From Shimazuella soli (GTDB taxonomy: Bacteria; Bacillota; Bacilli; Thermoactinomycetales; Thermoactinomycetaceae), in contig NZ_JAKWBN010000002.1 of NCBI RefSeq assembly GCF_022511585.1, positions 620,001 through 684,000 of the forward strand: a DNA stretch of 64,000 nt, read 5' to 3'. Made by a program: the position numbers and the translations under genes. Position 1 is the first letter of the stretch. Each line of letters starts with the position of its first letter. Under the pieces are notes generated by a model, which was given only the letters and a program-made list of their open reading frames with translations, did no database searches and had not been told where the DNA came from. Below are positions 34,605 through 43,739 of this stretch, piece by piece.

Positions 34605-35402
34605 TTGGTGGGTAGGCCTAAAGTAGGGATAGCATTAAGTGCCGGAGCAGCTAGAGGATTTGCGCATCTAGGTGTCTTGCAAGTTTTAAAAGAAGCAAAT
34701 GTTACAATTGATTACATTGCAGGAAGCAGTATGGGAAGTTTTGTAGGTGCACTTTATTCCAATGGATTAGATTTAGAGATGGTAAAACATCTTGCTATTC
34801 ATTTAAAACGAAAACACTGGGTAGATGTTACACTCCCTGGATTAGGATTTATTACAGGTGATAAGATGCAGGCCTTGACAAGACTCTTAACGCATCATAA
34901 AAATTTAGAAGATCTACCAATACCACTTGCAGTAGTAACCACAGATTTACTAAAAGGGGAAAAGTTAGTTTTTCGAACAGGTCCTGTAGCTGACGCTGTT
35001 CGCGCGAGTATTTCCGTACCGGGTATTTTTGAACCGGTTCCTTATGGGGATAAGTTGTTAGTCGATGGTGGTGTAGCAGATCGTTTGCCTATTTCTGTTG
35101 TTCGTGACATGGGAGCAGATTTTGTTATTGCTGTTGATGTGTTATCCAAATCACATGATGTACAAGTTAAAAACATTTTCGATGTGATTACACAAGCAAT
35201 TACAATCATGGAGCGTCAAATTTTAGAACAACAAGATCTAGCTGCAGATTTTCTTGTTTTACCAGAAGTAGGCGACATTGCTCCAACTGCATTTCATCGA
35301 GTAGAAGAATGTATACGTCGTGGGAAACGAGCTATTCATCCTTATTTGACAGATTTACTAGATAAGCTAGCCAATTGGCAAGGGGAGAACAAACATGAGT
35401 GA
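34605..35402 (+). CDS. Patatin-like phospholipase family protein (YlbK-like)
   Basis: 265 residues from TTG 34605 (GTG 34608 also possible) behind GTGGGGTGATT. The Ser-Asp dyad is present: Ser42 in the elbow GSSMGS and Asp154 in LLVDGGVADR; the oxyanion loop is SAGAARGFAHLGV. It belongs to the NTE/RssA-type patatin group, likely a lysophospholipase or esterase of the inner face of the membrane. It overlaps ylbL by eight bases, so both are translated together. Conserved synteny with ylbJ and ylbL. Confidence 0.93.
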   Translation: MVGRPKVGIALSAGAARGFAHLGVLQVLKEANVTIDYIAGSSMGSFVGALYSNGLDLEMVKHLAIHLKRKHWVDVTLPGLGFITGDKMQALTRLLTHHKNLEDLPIPLAVVTTDLLKGEKLVFRTGPVADAVRASISVPGIFEPVPYGDKLLVDGGVADRLPISVVRDMGADFVIAVDVLSKSHDVQVKNIFDVITQAITIMERQILEQQDLAADFLVLPEVGDIAPTAFHRVEECIRRGKRAIHPYLTDLLDKLANWQGENKHE

Positions 35403-36435
35403 AACATCTAGTAACAAACAAGCGATCCGATTATTATGGCTTTCTATATTACTTTTAATCATTGGCATTTGCTTTCTTATTCATGTTCCCTACTATGCAA
35501 TGCAACCTGGAGATGCGATTGATACAGGGACAGTAATTTCAGTTGATGGAGGTTATACGAAAAAAGCAGGTGACTTTTTTTTAACAACCGTTGCGATGAA
35601 ACAAGCTAATGTGTTTGATTATCTGTTAGCAAAAGTGAATAAAAAAATAGAGTTAGTACCTGTAAAAGAAGTATTAGCTGAGGATGAAAACGATAAACAG
35701 TATGAACAACAACAAGTCGAGAATATGTTAGAATCCCAACATAGTGCTGTTATTGCTGCTTTTCATCAATCTAAAAAGCCTTATCGTGTTACATACAAAG
35801 GAATAGAAGTTTTAGGAGTAACTCCAGGAGCAAAAAATCATCTGAAAAATGGTGATATCATTCAATCCATCGATGGAAAAGCCACACTTACAACGCATCA
35901 GTTGATGGACTTGTTTAGAACAAAGAAGGCCGGGGATAAGGTAAGTATAGGAGTACTTCGAGCGAATAAAAAAGTAACGGAACAAGCAACTTTGATTTCA
36001 CTGGATACTGGCAACAATAAAGTAAAGCGAGTTGGACTCGGTTTTCTTCCAATGGATCGTTTGCTTTCTTTGACCTCTAATCCAAAAGTAAATTTCAAAA
36101 CAAATAATATTGGTGGGCCATCTGCAGGTCTCATGTTTACATTAGAAATCTTAAATCAGTTGACACCAAAAGATTTAACTCACGGTTACGAAATAGCTGG
36201 AACAGGAACGATTTCCCCAACAGGTGCAGTAGGGCAAATCGGTGGTATCCAGCATAAAATCGCAGCAGCGATGGAAAAAAATGCTACGATATTCTTTACC
36301 CCAAAAGATATTTATGAGGGTGACGATAATGAAGCGATTGCCAAAAAGACAGCAAAAGAATTAGGAGCAAATATGAAAATCGTTCCTGTAGCTACGCTTC
36401 AAGAGGCGATCGATTATTTAAATAAATTGAAGTAG
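35395..36435 (+). CDS. SepM-family PDZ-Lon serine protease (YlbL)
   Basis: 346 residues: one N-terminal anchor helix (about 13-32), a PDZ domain (about 133-215, GIEVLGVTPGAKNHLKNGD) and a C-terminal Lon-type protease domain with catalytic Ser243 in GGPSAG and Lys288 in GGIQHKIAAAM. The streptococcal relative SepM trims a competence pheromone; YlbL has been linked to regulated degradation in Bacillus. The active site faces outside. It closes the ylbK-ylbL unit and is followed by a strong terminator. Confidence 0.94.
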   Translation: MSETSSNKQAIRLLWLSILLLIIGICFLIHVPYYAMQPGDAIDTGTVISVDGGYTKKAGDFFLTTVAMKQANVFDYLLAKVNKKIELVPVKEVLAEDENDKQYEQQQVENMLESQHSAVIAAFHQSKKPYRVTYKGIEVLGVTPGAKNHLKNGDIIQSIDGKATLTTHQLMDLFRTKKAGDKVSIGVLRANKKVTEQATLISLDTGNNKVKRVGLGFLPMDRLLSLTSNPKVNFKTNNIGGPSAGLMFTLEILNQLTPKDLTHGYEIAGTGTISPTGAVGQIGGIQHKIAAAMEKNATIFFTPKDIYEGDDNEAIAKKTAKELGANMKIVPVATLQEAIDYLNKLK

Positions 36436-36442
36436 ATAATGG

Positions 36443-36486
36443 AAAAACAACTATCTCATTTATTTGGTGTAGAGATAGTTGTTTTT
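36443..36486 (+). terminator. Terminator after ylbL
   Basis: AAACAACTATCTC pairs with GAGATAGTTGTTT across a 14-base loop, followed by T residues. Confidence 0.85.
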
Positions 36487-36591
36487 ATTGTATCTTTGGA
36501 TTTTCTATAGAAAATCACTCTTAATTAGAAGAGATAATGGGCAAGATACAAGTATGTTTTCCACAAGCAAAGATGTGTAAAGATAAATAGG

Positions 36592-36621
36592 TTGACACCT
36601 AAATTTAATTTCTCGTATAAT
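36592..36621 (+). promoter_or_regulatory. Promoter of the YceD homologue
   Basis: TTGACA (36592-36597), 18-bp spacer, TATAAT (36616-36621): both hexamers match consensus, so this is a strong housekeeping promoter. Confidence 0.8.
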
Positions 36622-36635
36622 TCACCTGTTAGGGA

Positions 36636-37172
36636 GTGGGCATATTGATCATTACAATAAACCAAATAAATCAAACAGCAGATGGTGTCTATCCTTTTCA
36701 GGGCAAGGTTTATTTGGAAGATTTAGTGGAAGAAGAGCCAAATATTGTGAAATTGGAACCGATTCAGGTAGAAGGAGAAGCAAGCAGGTTGGACTCCCAT
36801 CTTTACCAGGTTTCAGCAAAGCAAAAATGTGTTGGGAAATTAATCTGTTCCAGATGTCTAACGACTTTTCCTACCTCATTGGAATCCTCTTGGTTCGAGA
36901 AGTTTACAGATAAGAAGGAATTGGCCATAGACACAGAAGAAGAGACTATTCACCTTCTTATAGACGGACAAATTGAGCTTGAGCTGTTTGTTAGAGAACA
37001 ATTGGTGATCCATCTTCCCTATGCCCCATTGTGTAAACCTGATTGTGCAGGTCTTTGTCCGGAATGTGGGGCAAACAAAAATGAGAAATCTTGTGATTGT
37101 AATACAGAGCGGATTGATCCGAGGCTTGCGAAGTTACAAGATTTGCTTGAAGATAAAGATTCTGTATCCTAG
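36636..37172 (+). CDS. DUF177/YceD family protein (YlbN-like)
   Basis: 178 residues; start 36636 lies just after GTTAGGGAGTGGGC. The C-terminal signature with four conserved Cys is seen: APLCKPDCAGLCPECGANKN plus the SCDC pair and the tail IDPRLAKLQDLL; an earlier CSRC pair sits near residue 73. YceD proteins are linked to 23S rRNA or large-subunit biogenesis and are usually cotranscribed with rpmF. Here a small hairpin-ended element separates it from rpmF by about 300 bp. Confidence 0.92.
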   Translation: MGILIITINQINQTADGVYPFQGKVYLEDLVEEEPNIVKLEPIQVEGEASRLDSHLYQVSAKQKCVGKLICSRCLTTFPTSLESSWFEKFTDKKELAIDTEEETIHLLIDGQIELELFVREQLVIHLPYAPLCKPDCAGLCPECGANKNEKSCDCNTERIDPRLAKLQDLLEDKDSVS

Positions 37173-37192
37173 CACTCTTTTTAGATTTGTAG

Positions 37193-37210
37193 TATAATGG
37201 TTCGCGAACC
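37193..37210 (+). promoter_or_regulatory. Possible -10 with adjacent 12-bp palindrome
   Basis: TATAAT (37193-37198) is followed at once by GGTTCGCGAACC (37199-37210), a perfect palindrome. It may be a second promoter reading to rpmF under a dimeric regulator; the -35 is weak. Confidence 0.35.
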
Positions 37211-37225
37211 TTTCGATGTAGGAAA

Positions 37226-37440
37226 CCCATATTCATTTCCTCTTCTTATGGGCGGAACATGTAGAAGGCTGAAAGACACCGTTTAGTGATAGCATTATGA
37301 TCACAAGCGGAAAACGGTTAAAACAGCACAAAGAGGTCAATAGTGCTGCTTGCATATAGTGAGCAGGGTTACTGTCTGATAACCATACGTGGTCGTTTTT
37401 AGAACCATAAACCCATTGCTTTAGCTTTGGGTATCATGAC
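37226..37440 (+). mobile_element. IS605-like MITE/PATE with omega-RNA-like right end
   Basis: The 5' end has a hairpin CCCATA (37226-37231)/TATGGG (37247-37252). The 3' end has CCCATTGC (37412-37419), loop TTTA, GCTTTGGG (37424-37431), the same plan and loop as the right end of the TnpB element at 9747-9766, then nine bases ending TGAC. Between lie further potential stems (ACCGTTT/AAACGGT, CAGCAC/GTGCTG) and no ORF. This is what a TnpB-less relative of an IS605 element, or a relic keeping its guide-RNA region, would look like. Exact borders and activity are unknown. Confidence 0.5.
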
Positions 37441-37469
37441 ATTAGTTTTTCTTAGGAGGTGACATTCCC

Positions 37470-37652
37470 ATGGCAGTACCTTTTCGTCGTACATCCAAAA
37501 CACGTAAAAGATTGCGTCGTACACACTTCAAATTAACCGTAGCAGGTATGGCTACTTGTGAAAAGTGCGGGTCAGCTAAATTAGCTCACCATGTTTGCAA
37601 AGAGTGTGGACATTACAAAGGCGCAGAAGTTGAAGGCGTAGTAAGCCAATAA
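37470..37652 (+). CDS. rpmF: 50S ribosomal protein L32
   Basis: 60 residues from ATG 37470 behind CTTAGGAGGTGACATTCCC. The start [19 protein letters not shown] and the zinc ribbon [20 protein letters not shown] (Cys4, the zinc-binding C+ form) identify L32. In most Bacillales it is cotranscribed with the yceD homologue, but an inserted element separates them here, so it may depend on the -10 near 37193 or readthrough. It ends in a terminator. Confidence 0.97.
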   Translation: MAVPFRRTSKTRKRLRRTHFKLTVAGMATCEKCGSAKLAHHVCKECGHYKGAEVEGVVSQ

Positions 37653-37678
37653 AAAGTCGGTGATACCGGCTTTTTTTT
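37653..37678 (+). terminator. rpmF terminator
   Basis: AAAGTCGG, loop TGATA, CCGGCTTT with one G-T pair, then eight T. Confidence 0.85.
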
Positions 37679-37739
37679 GTAGGACGTCATACATATATTC
37701 AAAATGGAGAAGAAAATGGTATACTTTCTTTCTTTGTGA

Positions 37740-37788
37740 TTGCCAACAGAAATCATTTTTTGTATACTAATTTAGTACTTGGTACTAG
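37740..37788 (+). promoter_or_regulatory. fapR operon promoter with FapR operator
   Basis: TTGCCA (37740-37745), 17 bp, TATACT (37763-37768). The palindrome TTAGTACTTGGTACTAG (37772-37788) matches the FapR consensus TTAGTACCTGGTACTAA and covers the start site. FapR should repress the whole lipid operon here, relieved by malonyl-CoA. Confidence 0.9.
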
Positions 37789-37819
37789 AATGTGGTCATA
37801 AAAAGGGGCTGGTTCCGTC

Positions 37820-38374
37820 ATGCGCCTGTCCAAAAAAATGCGTCAATCTCGATTGGTTCAATCATTTCAAGAAAATCCTTTCTTGACAGATGAAGAAGTA
37901 GCCAAGCAATGTCAAGTCAGTATTCAAACCATTCGTTTAGACCGTATGGAGCTCGGTATCCCTGAGATGCGAGAACGTTTAAAGCATATGGCAGAAAAAA
38001 GTTTTGATGAAGTGCGGTCTTTATCTCCAGAAGAAGTGATTGGAGAAGTGGTTTCGCTCGAACTGGACCAAAGTGGGGTTTCGGTGTTAGAAATCAGTGA
38101 AGACCATGTGTTTGAACGAAATCAGATCGCACGAGGGCATTATTTATTTGCGCAGGCGAATTCTCTAGCTGTTGCAATTGTAAATGCAGATCTTGTACTA
38201 ACACGATCAGCAGCTATTCGCTTTGTTCGCCCAGTTAAATTAGGAGAGAAATGTATAGCACATGCAAAAGTGGTGCAAAAACAACCATCACGTTTTCAAG
38301 TGGATGTAGAAACAAAAGTGCTTGATGATATGGTTTTTCAGGGAGTGTTTGATGTATACCGTGCAACCAACTGA
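37820..38374 (+). CDS. fapR: Fatty acid and phospholipid biosynthesis repressor FapR
   Basis: 184 residues. N-terminal DeoR-like HTH (about 20-45, LTDEEVAKQCQVSIQTIRLD), linker helix, and a hot-dog effector domain (about 70-184, NADLVLTRSAAIRF) that binds malonyl-CoA. Homodimer. It is the first gene of the operon it controls, with its operator at 37772-37788. Start 37820 is preceded by AAAAAGGGGCTGGTTCCGTC. Stop is 14 bp before plsX. Confidence 0.96.
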   Translation: MRLSKKMRQSRLVQSFQENPFLTDEEVAKQCQVSIQTIRLDRMELGIPEMRERLKHMAEKSFDEVRSLSPEEVIGEVVSLELDQSGVSVLEISEDHVFERNQIARGHYLFAQANSLAVAIVNADLVLTRSAAIRFVRPVKLGEKCIAHAKVVQKQPSRFQVDVETKVLDDMVFQGVFDVYRATN

Positions 38375-38387
38375 AAGGAGTTCGCTT

Positions 38388-39389
38388 ATGCGAATCGCAT
38401 TAGATGCACATGGTGGAGATGATGCACCAAACTCAGTTGTAGAAGGATTAAAGCTCGCTGCAAAAAAGTGGCCTGATACTTCTTTTATTCTTATTGGTAC
38501 AGATGATTCGTTACTTCTTGGTAACAATCTTCCAAATATACAGTTTCATAAAGTTTCAGAAATAATATCACCAGATGATGAACCAGTTAAGTCCGTTCGT
38601 AAAAAACGAGATTCTTCGATGGTTGTCGGTTGTCAAATGGTGAAGACTGGTATGGCAGACGCGTTTATCAGCGCTGGTAATACAGGAGCACTCATGGCAG
38701 CTGGATTGTTTTACACTGGTCGAATGAAAGGCGTGGATCGTCCAGCACTTTCTCCAGTATTTCCTACCTTGCAAGATAAGGGTATCTTGGTGTTGGATGT
38801 CGGGGCAAATCCAGAAGCTAAAGCGAATCATTTGCACCAATATGCTCTTCTTGGAAGCCTTTATGCTAAATATGTCCAAGGAATAGGAATCCCAAAAGTT
38901 GGCTTGTTGAACATAGGGGCAGAGAATGGAAAAGGTACTGCGTTGACCAAAGAAGCATTTGATTTGTTGCAAGACGATGATCGTCTTCAGTTTGTAGGGA
39001 ATGTAGAAGCAAGAGAAGTCCTTTATCGTCCTTGTGATGTGTTAATCTGTGACGGTTTTAGTGGCAATATCCTTTTAAAGGGAACAGAAGGTGTTGCCAA
39101 AGTTTTGTTTGATCGACTAAAAGATATATTTACTAAAAATATTTTAACGAAATTAGCAGCAAGTCTATTATTGCCCCATTTAAAAACATTGAAGTCAGAA
39201 ATGGATTACAAAGAACATGGAGGGGCACCGTTGTTAGGATTATCAGGTGCGATTATAAAGGCACATGGCTCTTCTGATGAGACTGCTATTTTCCATGCAA
39301 TCCGACAGGCTCGTCTTTTTGCTGAAGGTAATGTCATCAAACAAATGGAATCACATTTACACCCTACAGAAGGGAATGTGGGAAGATGA
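38388..39389 (+). CDS. plsX: Phosphate acyltransferase PlsX
   Basis: ATG 38388 follows GAAAGGAGTTCGCTT, giving 333 residues beginning [20 protein letters not shown]. Conserved blocks [43 protein letters not shown] and [15 protein letters not shown] match PlsX. It converts acyl-ACP to acyl-phosphate for PlsY and also connects to FakA-derived acyl-phosphate, so the fakA/degV pair 24 kb upstream feeds the same pool. Overlaps fabH by four bases (ATGA). Confidence 0.97.
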   Translation: MRIALDAHGGDDAPNSVVEGLKLAAKKWPDTSFILIGTDDSLLLGNNLPNIQFHKVSEIISPDDEPVKSVRKKRDSSMVVGCQMVKTGMADAFISAGNTGALMAAGLFYTGRMKGVDRPALSPVFPTLQDKGILVLDVGANPEAKANHLHQYALLGSLYAKYVQGIGIPKVGLLNIGAENGKGTALTKEAFDLLQDDDRLQFVGNVEAREVLYRPCDVLICDGFSGNILLKGTEGVAKVLFDRLKDIFTKNILTKLAASLLLPHLKTLKSEMDYKEHGGAPLLGLSGAIIKAHGSSDETAIFHAIRQARLFAEGNVIKQMESHLHPTEGNVGR

Positions 39390-40381
39390 GAAGCGTAGGT
39401 ATTATAGGCACAGGTGCGTATTTGCCTGAGAGGCGCCTGACAAACTCTGATTTAGAAAAGATGGTGGATACTAGTGATGAATGGATCACTTCACGCACTG
39501 GTATCAAAGAGAGAAGAATCGCGGCAGAAGATGAGGCATCATCAGATCTAGCTGTCAAAGCTGCTAAACAAGCGATGGAAAATGCTGGTATTACTGCGGA
39601 TCAAGTAGATTTGATCATTGTCGCTACTGTGACACCTGATATGTCTTTTCCAGCCACTGCATGCCTTGTTCAAGAACAGATAGGAGCACCAAAAGCAGCT
39701 ACTTTTGATTTATCTGCTGCTTGTACTGGCTTTATTTATGGAATCTCTACTGCAGCACAGTTTATTGCTACAGGAACTTATCAACATGCATTGGTTATTG
39801 GGGTAGAATGTCTCTCTCGGATTGTAGACTGGACAGATCGCAATACTTGCGTATTGTTTGGAGATGGGGCAGGTGCCGCAGTTTTGGGACCAGTAAAAGA
39901 AGGATATGGATTTCAATCTTTCGAACTAGGCGGAGATGGCAGTGGGAAAGATCTACTTAAAGTGGCAGCTGGTGGCTCTCGTTTACCTGCATCGGAAAAT
40001 ACAGTAGCAAATAGTTTACACACTCTCTATATGAACGGGAGAGAAGTGTTTAAATTTGCCGTTCGTGTTATGACATCTGCTTCGGATGTAGCATTAGAAA
40101 AGGCAAATCTCTCGTTTGAAGACATTGATTTATTTGTCCCTCACCAAGCAAATTTGCGAATTATTGATGCAGCAATGAAGCGATATGGTCTACCAGATGA
40201 AAAAGTAGTGGTTAACCTAGATCGTTATGGCAACATGTCATCTGCATCTATTCCAGTAGCCCTTCATGAGGCGATAGAAGAAGGTAGAGTTTCAGATGGG
40301 GATACCCTTGTGCTCTGTGGATTTGGTGGAGGACTCACATGGGGTGCCACCGTGCTAAACTGGGGAGGAGCTATAAAATAA
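39386..40381 (+). CDS. fabH: Beta-ketoacyl-ACP synthase III
   Basis: 331 residues. Thiolase-fold condensing enzyme with catalytic Cys113 in AACTGFIYG, His in VPHQANLRI and Asn in [11 protein letters not shown]. It condenses acyl-CoA primers (branched in Bacillales) with malonyl-ACP to start chains. Overlaps plsX by four bases and fabD by one (TAATG). The presence of fabH in this operon differs from B. subtilis, where fabHA-fabF is separate and also FapR-controlled. Confidence 0.97.
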   Translation: MRSVGIIGTGAYLPERRLTNSDLEKMVDTSDEWITSRTGIKERRIAAEDEASSDLAVKAAKQAMENAGITADQVDLIIVATVTPDMSFPATACLVQEQIGAPKAATFDLSAACTGFIYGISTAAQFIATGTYQHALVIGVECLSRIVDWTDRNTCVLFGDGAGAAVLGPVKEGYGFQSFELGGDGSGKDLLKVAAGGSRLPASENTVANSLHTLYMNGREVFKFAVRVMTSASDVALEKANLSFEDIDLFVPHQANLRIIDAAMKRYGLPDEKVVVNLDRYGNMSSASIPVALHEAIEEGRVSDGDTLVLCGFGGGLTWGATVLNWGGAIK

Positions 40382-41343
40382 TGAGTAAAATAGCCTTGCT
40401 TTTTCCTGGACAAGGTTCCCAAAAAGTAGGGATGGGGAAAGAAGCTTTTGATCAATCGGAAGATGCAAAAAAGGTATTTGAGTCAGCGGATCAAGCGTTA
40501 AACTTCTCTTTATCAGATATTATTTTTCAAGGGCCAGAAGAAGAATTAAAACTAACCTATCATACACAACCAGCTCTGTTAACTACTAGTATTGCTCTCT
40601 ATCGTTGGTTGCAATCCAAAATAGAGATCAAACCTGCATTTGTTGCTGGTCATAGTCTAGGAGAATATGCTGCTTTGGTTGCGGCGGATTCCTTATCCTT
40701 TGAAGATGCAGTCTCTGCTGTATATCAACGCGGTTTATACATGGATCAAGCAGTACCGGCTGGAGTAGGGGCAATGTCAGCAATCTTAAATTTAGATCGT
40801 GATGTATTGGATCAAATTTGCGAAGAGGTTTCTACACCTGAAAATGTCGTCCAAGCTGCTAATTATAATTGTCCAGGACAGATTGTTATTTCTGGACATG
40901 CAGAAGCAGTAAAGATAGCTGGTGAGAAGGCTTTAGAGGCTGGAGCTAGAAAAGTTGTTCCTCTGTCTGTCAGTGGGCCTTTCCACTCTTCTCTCATGCA
41001 GCCGGCAGCAGAGCATTTGCAGGAGAAATTTTCAACGTATGCTTTCCATGATGCGAAGATCCCAGTTATAGCAAATGTTACTGCTAGACCTGTCACAAAA
41101 GCTGCTGATATACAAACATCCCTTGTTCGACAAGTGGCTTCACCCGTTTTGTGGGAAGATACGATTCGATATCTGCTTCAAGAAGGAGTCGATACTTTCA
41201 TTGAAGTAGGATCAGGATCAGTACTTGCTGGATTAACCCGTAAAGTGGATCGCAAAGTGATGATGTTAAATGTTCAAGATCAAGCTTCATTGGAAAAGAG
41301 CCTTTCTCAGCTTGAAGGGAAAACGGAAGGAATGACGAGATAA
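40381..41343 (+). CDS. fabD: Malonyl-CoA:ACP transacylase
   Basis: ATG 40381 overlaps the fabH stop, giving 320 residues starting with KIALLFPGQGSQKVGMGKE. Catalytic Ser92 lies in GHSLGEYAAL and the His in VSGPFHSSLM; QPALLTTS and VEVGSG-like IEVGSGSVL motifs complete the acyltransferase fold. It moves malonyl groups from CoA to ACP. Followed by fabG after three bases. Confidence 0.97.
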   Translation: MSKIALLFPGQGSQKVGMGKEAFDQSEDAKKVFESADQALNFSLSDIIFQGPEEELKLTYHTQPALLTTSIALYRWLQSKIEIKPAFVAGHSLGEYAALVAADSLSFEDAVSAVYQRGLYMDQAVPAGVGAMSAILNLDRDVLDQICEEVSTPENVVQAANYNCPGQIVISGHAEAVKIAGEKALEAGARKVVPLSVSGPFHSSLMQPAAEHLQEKFSTYAFHDAKIPVIANVTARPVTKAADIQTSLVRQVASPVLWEDTIRYLLQEGVDTFIEVGSGSVLAGLTRKVDRKVMMLNVQDQASLEKSLSQLEGKTEGMTR

Positions 41344-41346
41344 GAG

Positions 41347-42090
41347 ATGCTAACAGGAAAAGTAGCTGTTGTCACAGGTGGTTCTAGAGGCATCGGACGA
41401 TCCATTGCTTTGGATTTGGCCAAAGAAGGAGCGAAAGTGGTCATTTTTTATGCAGGTAATCATGGGGCAGCAGAAGAAACGGTTTCGGCTATCACAGATC
41501 TGGGAGCAGAAGCAGCAGCATTTCAAGTAGATGTTGCCGATAGCGGGCAGGTTGATGATGCATTTAAACAAGTAGTAAAGCAATTTGGGCGAGTGGATAT
41601 TTTGGTCAACAATGCTGGTATTACAAGAGATAATTTGTTGATGAGGATTAAAGAAGAGGACTGGGACCAAGTAGTAGACACTAACCTTAAAGGTGTTTTT
41701 CTCTGCTGTAAGGCTGTTGTTCGTCCCATGATGAAACAAAGAGGCGGTAGAATCATCAATATAAGCTCCGTAGTGGGTGTTTCAGGGAACGCTGGGCAAG
41801 CTAACTATGTAGCAGCTAAAGCAGGAGTAATCGGGCTAACCAAAACAATGGCAAAAGAATTTGGTAGTCGGAATATTACTGTCAATGCAATTGCCCCAGG
41901 TTTTATTCAAACAGATATGACTTCTGTTTTAGATGAAAAAGTAAAAGAGGCTACCCTTGCTTCTATTCCACTAGGTAGATTTGGAGTTGCAGAAGAAGTA
42001 GCAAATGCAGTTTCTTTTCTAGCAAGCGATAAAGCGAGCTATATTACCGGCCAAACTCTCCATGTAGATGGAGGCATGGTACCAAATTAA
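41347..42090 (+). CDS. fabG: 3-oxoacyl-ACP reductase
   Basis: 247-residue short-chain dehydrogenase: [12 protein letters not shown] cofactor loop, [13 protein letters not shown], catalytic Ser in [10 protein letters not shown], Tyr-Lys pair in NYVAAKAG, and the FabG-specific tail [18 protein letters not shown]-dependent reduction of 3-oxoacyl-ACP. Spacing in the operon is tight upstream; a 69-bp gap precedes acpP. Confidence 0.97.
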   Translation: MLTGKVAVVTGGSRGIGRSIALDLAKEGAKVVIFYAGNHGAAEETVSAITDLGAEAAAFQVDVADSGQVDDAFKQVVKQFGRVDILVNNAGITRDNLLMRIKEEDWDQVVDTNLKGVFLCCKAVVRPMMKQRGGRIINISSVVGVSGNAGQANYVAAKAGVIGLTKTMAKEFGSRNITVNAIAPGFIQTDMTSVLDEKVKEATLASIPLGRFGVAEEVANAVSFLASDKASYITGQTLHVDGGMVPN

Positions 42091-42159
42091 GAAAATGGAT
42101 GAGAAAGGTTTGCGTCTGAGCCTATCATTCAACTATACTACGATAGGGAGGTGAAGAGC

Positions 42160-42396
42160 ATGGCAGACACTTTAGAGCGTGTAACACAAATCATTGTAGA
42201 ACGTCTAGATGTTGAAGCGGACGAGGTAACTTTAGAAGCATCCATTAAAGAAGATCTTGGCGCTGACTCCCTAGATGTTGTTGATTTGATTATGGAATTG
42301 GAAGATGAATTTAACTTAACTATTGAAGAAGAAGATGCTGAAAAGATCAACACCGTTGGAGATATTGTTAATTATATTAGTGCGAAAGTCTCGTAA
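42160..42396 (+). CDS. acpP: Acyl carrier protein
   Basis: ATG 42160 follows GATAGGGAGGTGAAGAGC, giving 78 residues. The phosphopantetheine attachment Ser37 is in [16 protein letters not shown]; the protein is strongly acidic. It carries growing acyl chains. A perfect 11-bp stem just downstream (42403-42429) probably raises its mRNA level above the following genes, suiting its high demand. Confidence 0.97.
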   Translation: MADTLERVTQIIVERLDVEADEVTLEASIKEDLGADSLDVVDLIMELEDEFNLTIEEEDAEKINTVGDIVNYISAKVS

Positions 42397-42402
42397 TTAT
42401 AA

Positions 42403-42429
42403 GGTAAGTCCCGAATTTCGGGACTTACC
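42403..42429 (+). terminator. Intercistronic hairpin after acpP
   Basis: GGTAAGTCCCG (42403-42413), loop AATTT, CGGGACTTACC (42419-42429), perfect. No T-run, so likely partial termination or 3' protection of the acpP message rather than full stop. Confidence 0.6.
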
Positions 42430-42482
42430 ACTTATTTCATCTAAAATAGGTCAACTCTAACGTGAAAGGCGGTTGATCCATT

Positions 42483-43739
42483 ATGTCAAATAGAGTTGTT
42501 GTAACAGGGCTAGGTGCTGTATCTCCCATCGGAAATGATTTGTCTACTTTTTGGGATAACCTTTTAGCAGGTAAATCTGGAGCTGGACCACTAACGCGTT
42601 TTGATCCTGATTCATTTCCCACCCCATTCACAACCAGAATAGCAGCGGAAGTAAAAGATTTCGATCCTCTTCCTTTTATTGATAAAAAAGAAGTTCGCAA
42701 AATGGATATTTTTATTCAATATGCAGTAGCTGCAGCAAAAATGGCGATTGAACATGCAAAATTGGATATGGAAAAAGAAGATTTGGATGAAGTTGGGGTC
42801 TATATTGGTTCTGGGATCGGTGGCATGAACACCATTGAAGCAAATGCACAAATACTGCATGAGCGTGGTCCTAAGCGTGTAAGCCCATTTTTTATCCCCA
42901 TGCTTATTGCCAACATGGCATCGGGACAAGTATCGATCTTAACAGGAGCAAAAGGTCCAAATAGTGCTTCTGTGACCGCTTGTGCATCTGGAACACACAG
43001 CATCGGTGAGGCATTTCGTATCTTGCAGCGAGGAGAAGCTTCTGTGATGATTACAGGTGGTACGGAGGCAACCGTGACACCACTTTCTTTTGCAGGATTT
43101 TGTTCGGCTCATGCTATGTCTACTCGCAATGATGATCCAGAACATGCAAGTCGTCCTTTTGACAAAGAGCGGGATGGATTTGTGATGGGGGAAGGTGCTG
43201 GTATTTTGGTGCTAGAGACCTTAGACCATGCACTTGCACGAGGAGCGAATATCATCGCAGAAATGGTTGGCTATGGAATGACTGCTGATGCTCACCATTT
43301 AACAGCCCCAGCCCCTGAAGGTGAAGGTGCTCGCCGCAGCATGATTCGGGCACTCAAAGATGCAAATCTAGAACCAACTGAAGTGGACTATATCAATGCA
43401 CATGGCACTTCCACAGATTTGAATGACAAATTCGAAACGATGGCTATCAAAGGCGCGTTTGGGAACCATGCTTATAAGCTGGCTGTCAGCTCTACAAAAT
43501 CGATGACAGGTCACTTATTAGGTGCAGCTGGTGGTATAGAAGCGATTGTATTGGCAAAGTCCATTCAAGATCAAGTAATACCTGCAACCATTAACTATGA
43601 ATTCCCTGATCCAGATTGTGATCTTGATTATGTGCCAAATGAAGCTCGCAAAGCCAATGTGCGAGTTGCTTTGTCCAATTCTCTTGGATTTGGAGGCCAC
43701 AACGCTACCATTATCATGAAAGCTGTTGAGGAAGTATAA
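42483..43739 (+). CDS. fabF: Beta-ketoacyl-ACP synthase II
   Basis: 418 residues. Condensing enzyme with the catalytic Cys167 in [13 protein letters not shown], His in [11 protein letters not shown] and His in [15 protein letters not shown]. It elongates acyl-ACP with malonyl-ACP. ATG 42483 is preceded by GAAAGGCGGTTGATCC. It shares one base with rnc (TAATG). Confidence 0.97.
   Translation: MSNRVVVTGLGAVSPIGNDLSTFWDNLLAGKSGAGPLTRFDPDSFPTPFTTRIAAEVKDFDPLPFIDKKEVRKMDIFIQYAVAAAKMAIEHAKLDMEKEDLDEVGVYIGSGIGGMNTIEANAQILHERGPKRVSPFFIPMLIANMASGQVSILTGAKGPNSASVTACASGTHSIGEAFRILQRGEASVMITGGTEATVTPLSFAGFCSAHAMSTRNDDPEHASRPFDKERDGFVMGEGAGILVLETLDHALARGANIIAEMVGYGMTADAHHLTAPAPEGEGARRSMIRALKDANLEPTEVDYINAHGTSTDLNDKFETMAIKGAFGNHAYKLAVSSTKSMTGHLLGAAGGIEAIVLAKSIQDQVIPATINYEFPDPDCDLDYVPNEARKANVRVALSNSLGFGGHNATIIMKAVEEV

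Noticed and set aside
37173-37469. Possible riboswitch or ribosomal leader before rpmF
   Set aside because: No known riboswitch core was recognised, and both ends match the hairpin plan of the TnpB element better, so I prefer a mobile element; the leader option is kept as the refuting case.
38568-38972. 134-codon minus-strand ORF within plsX
   Set aside because: Antisense shadow; no ribosome site.
41350-41739. 129-codon minus-strand ORF within fabG
   Set aside because: Antisense shadow of a well supported gene.
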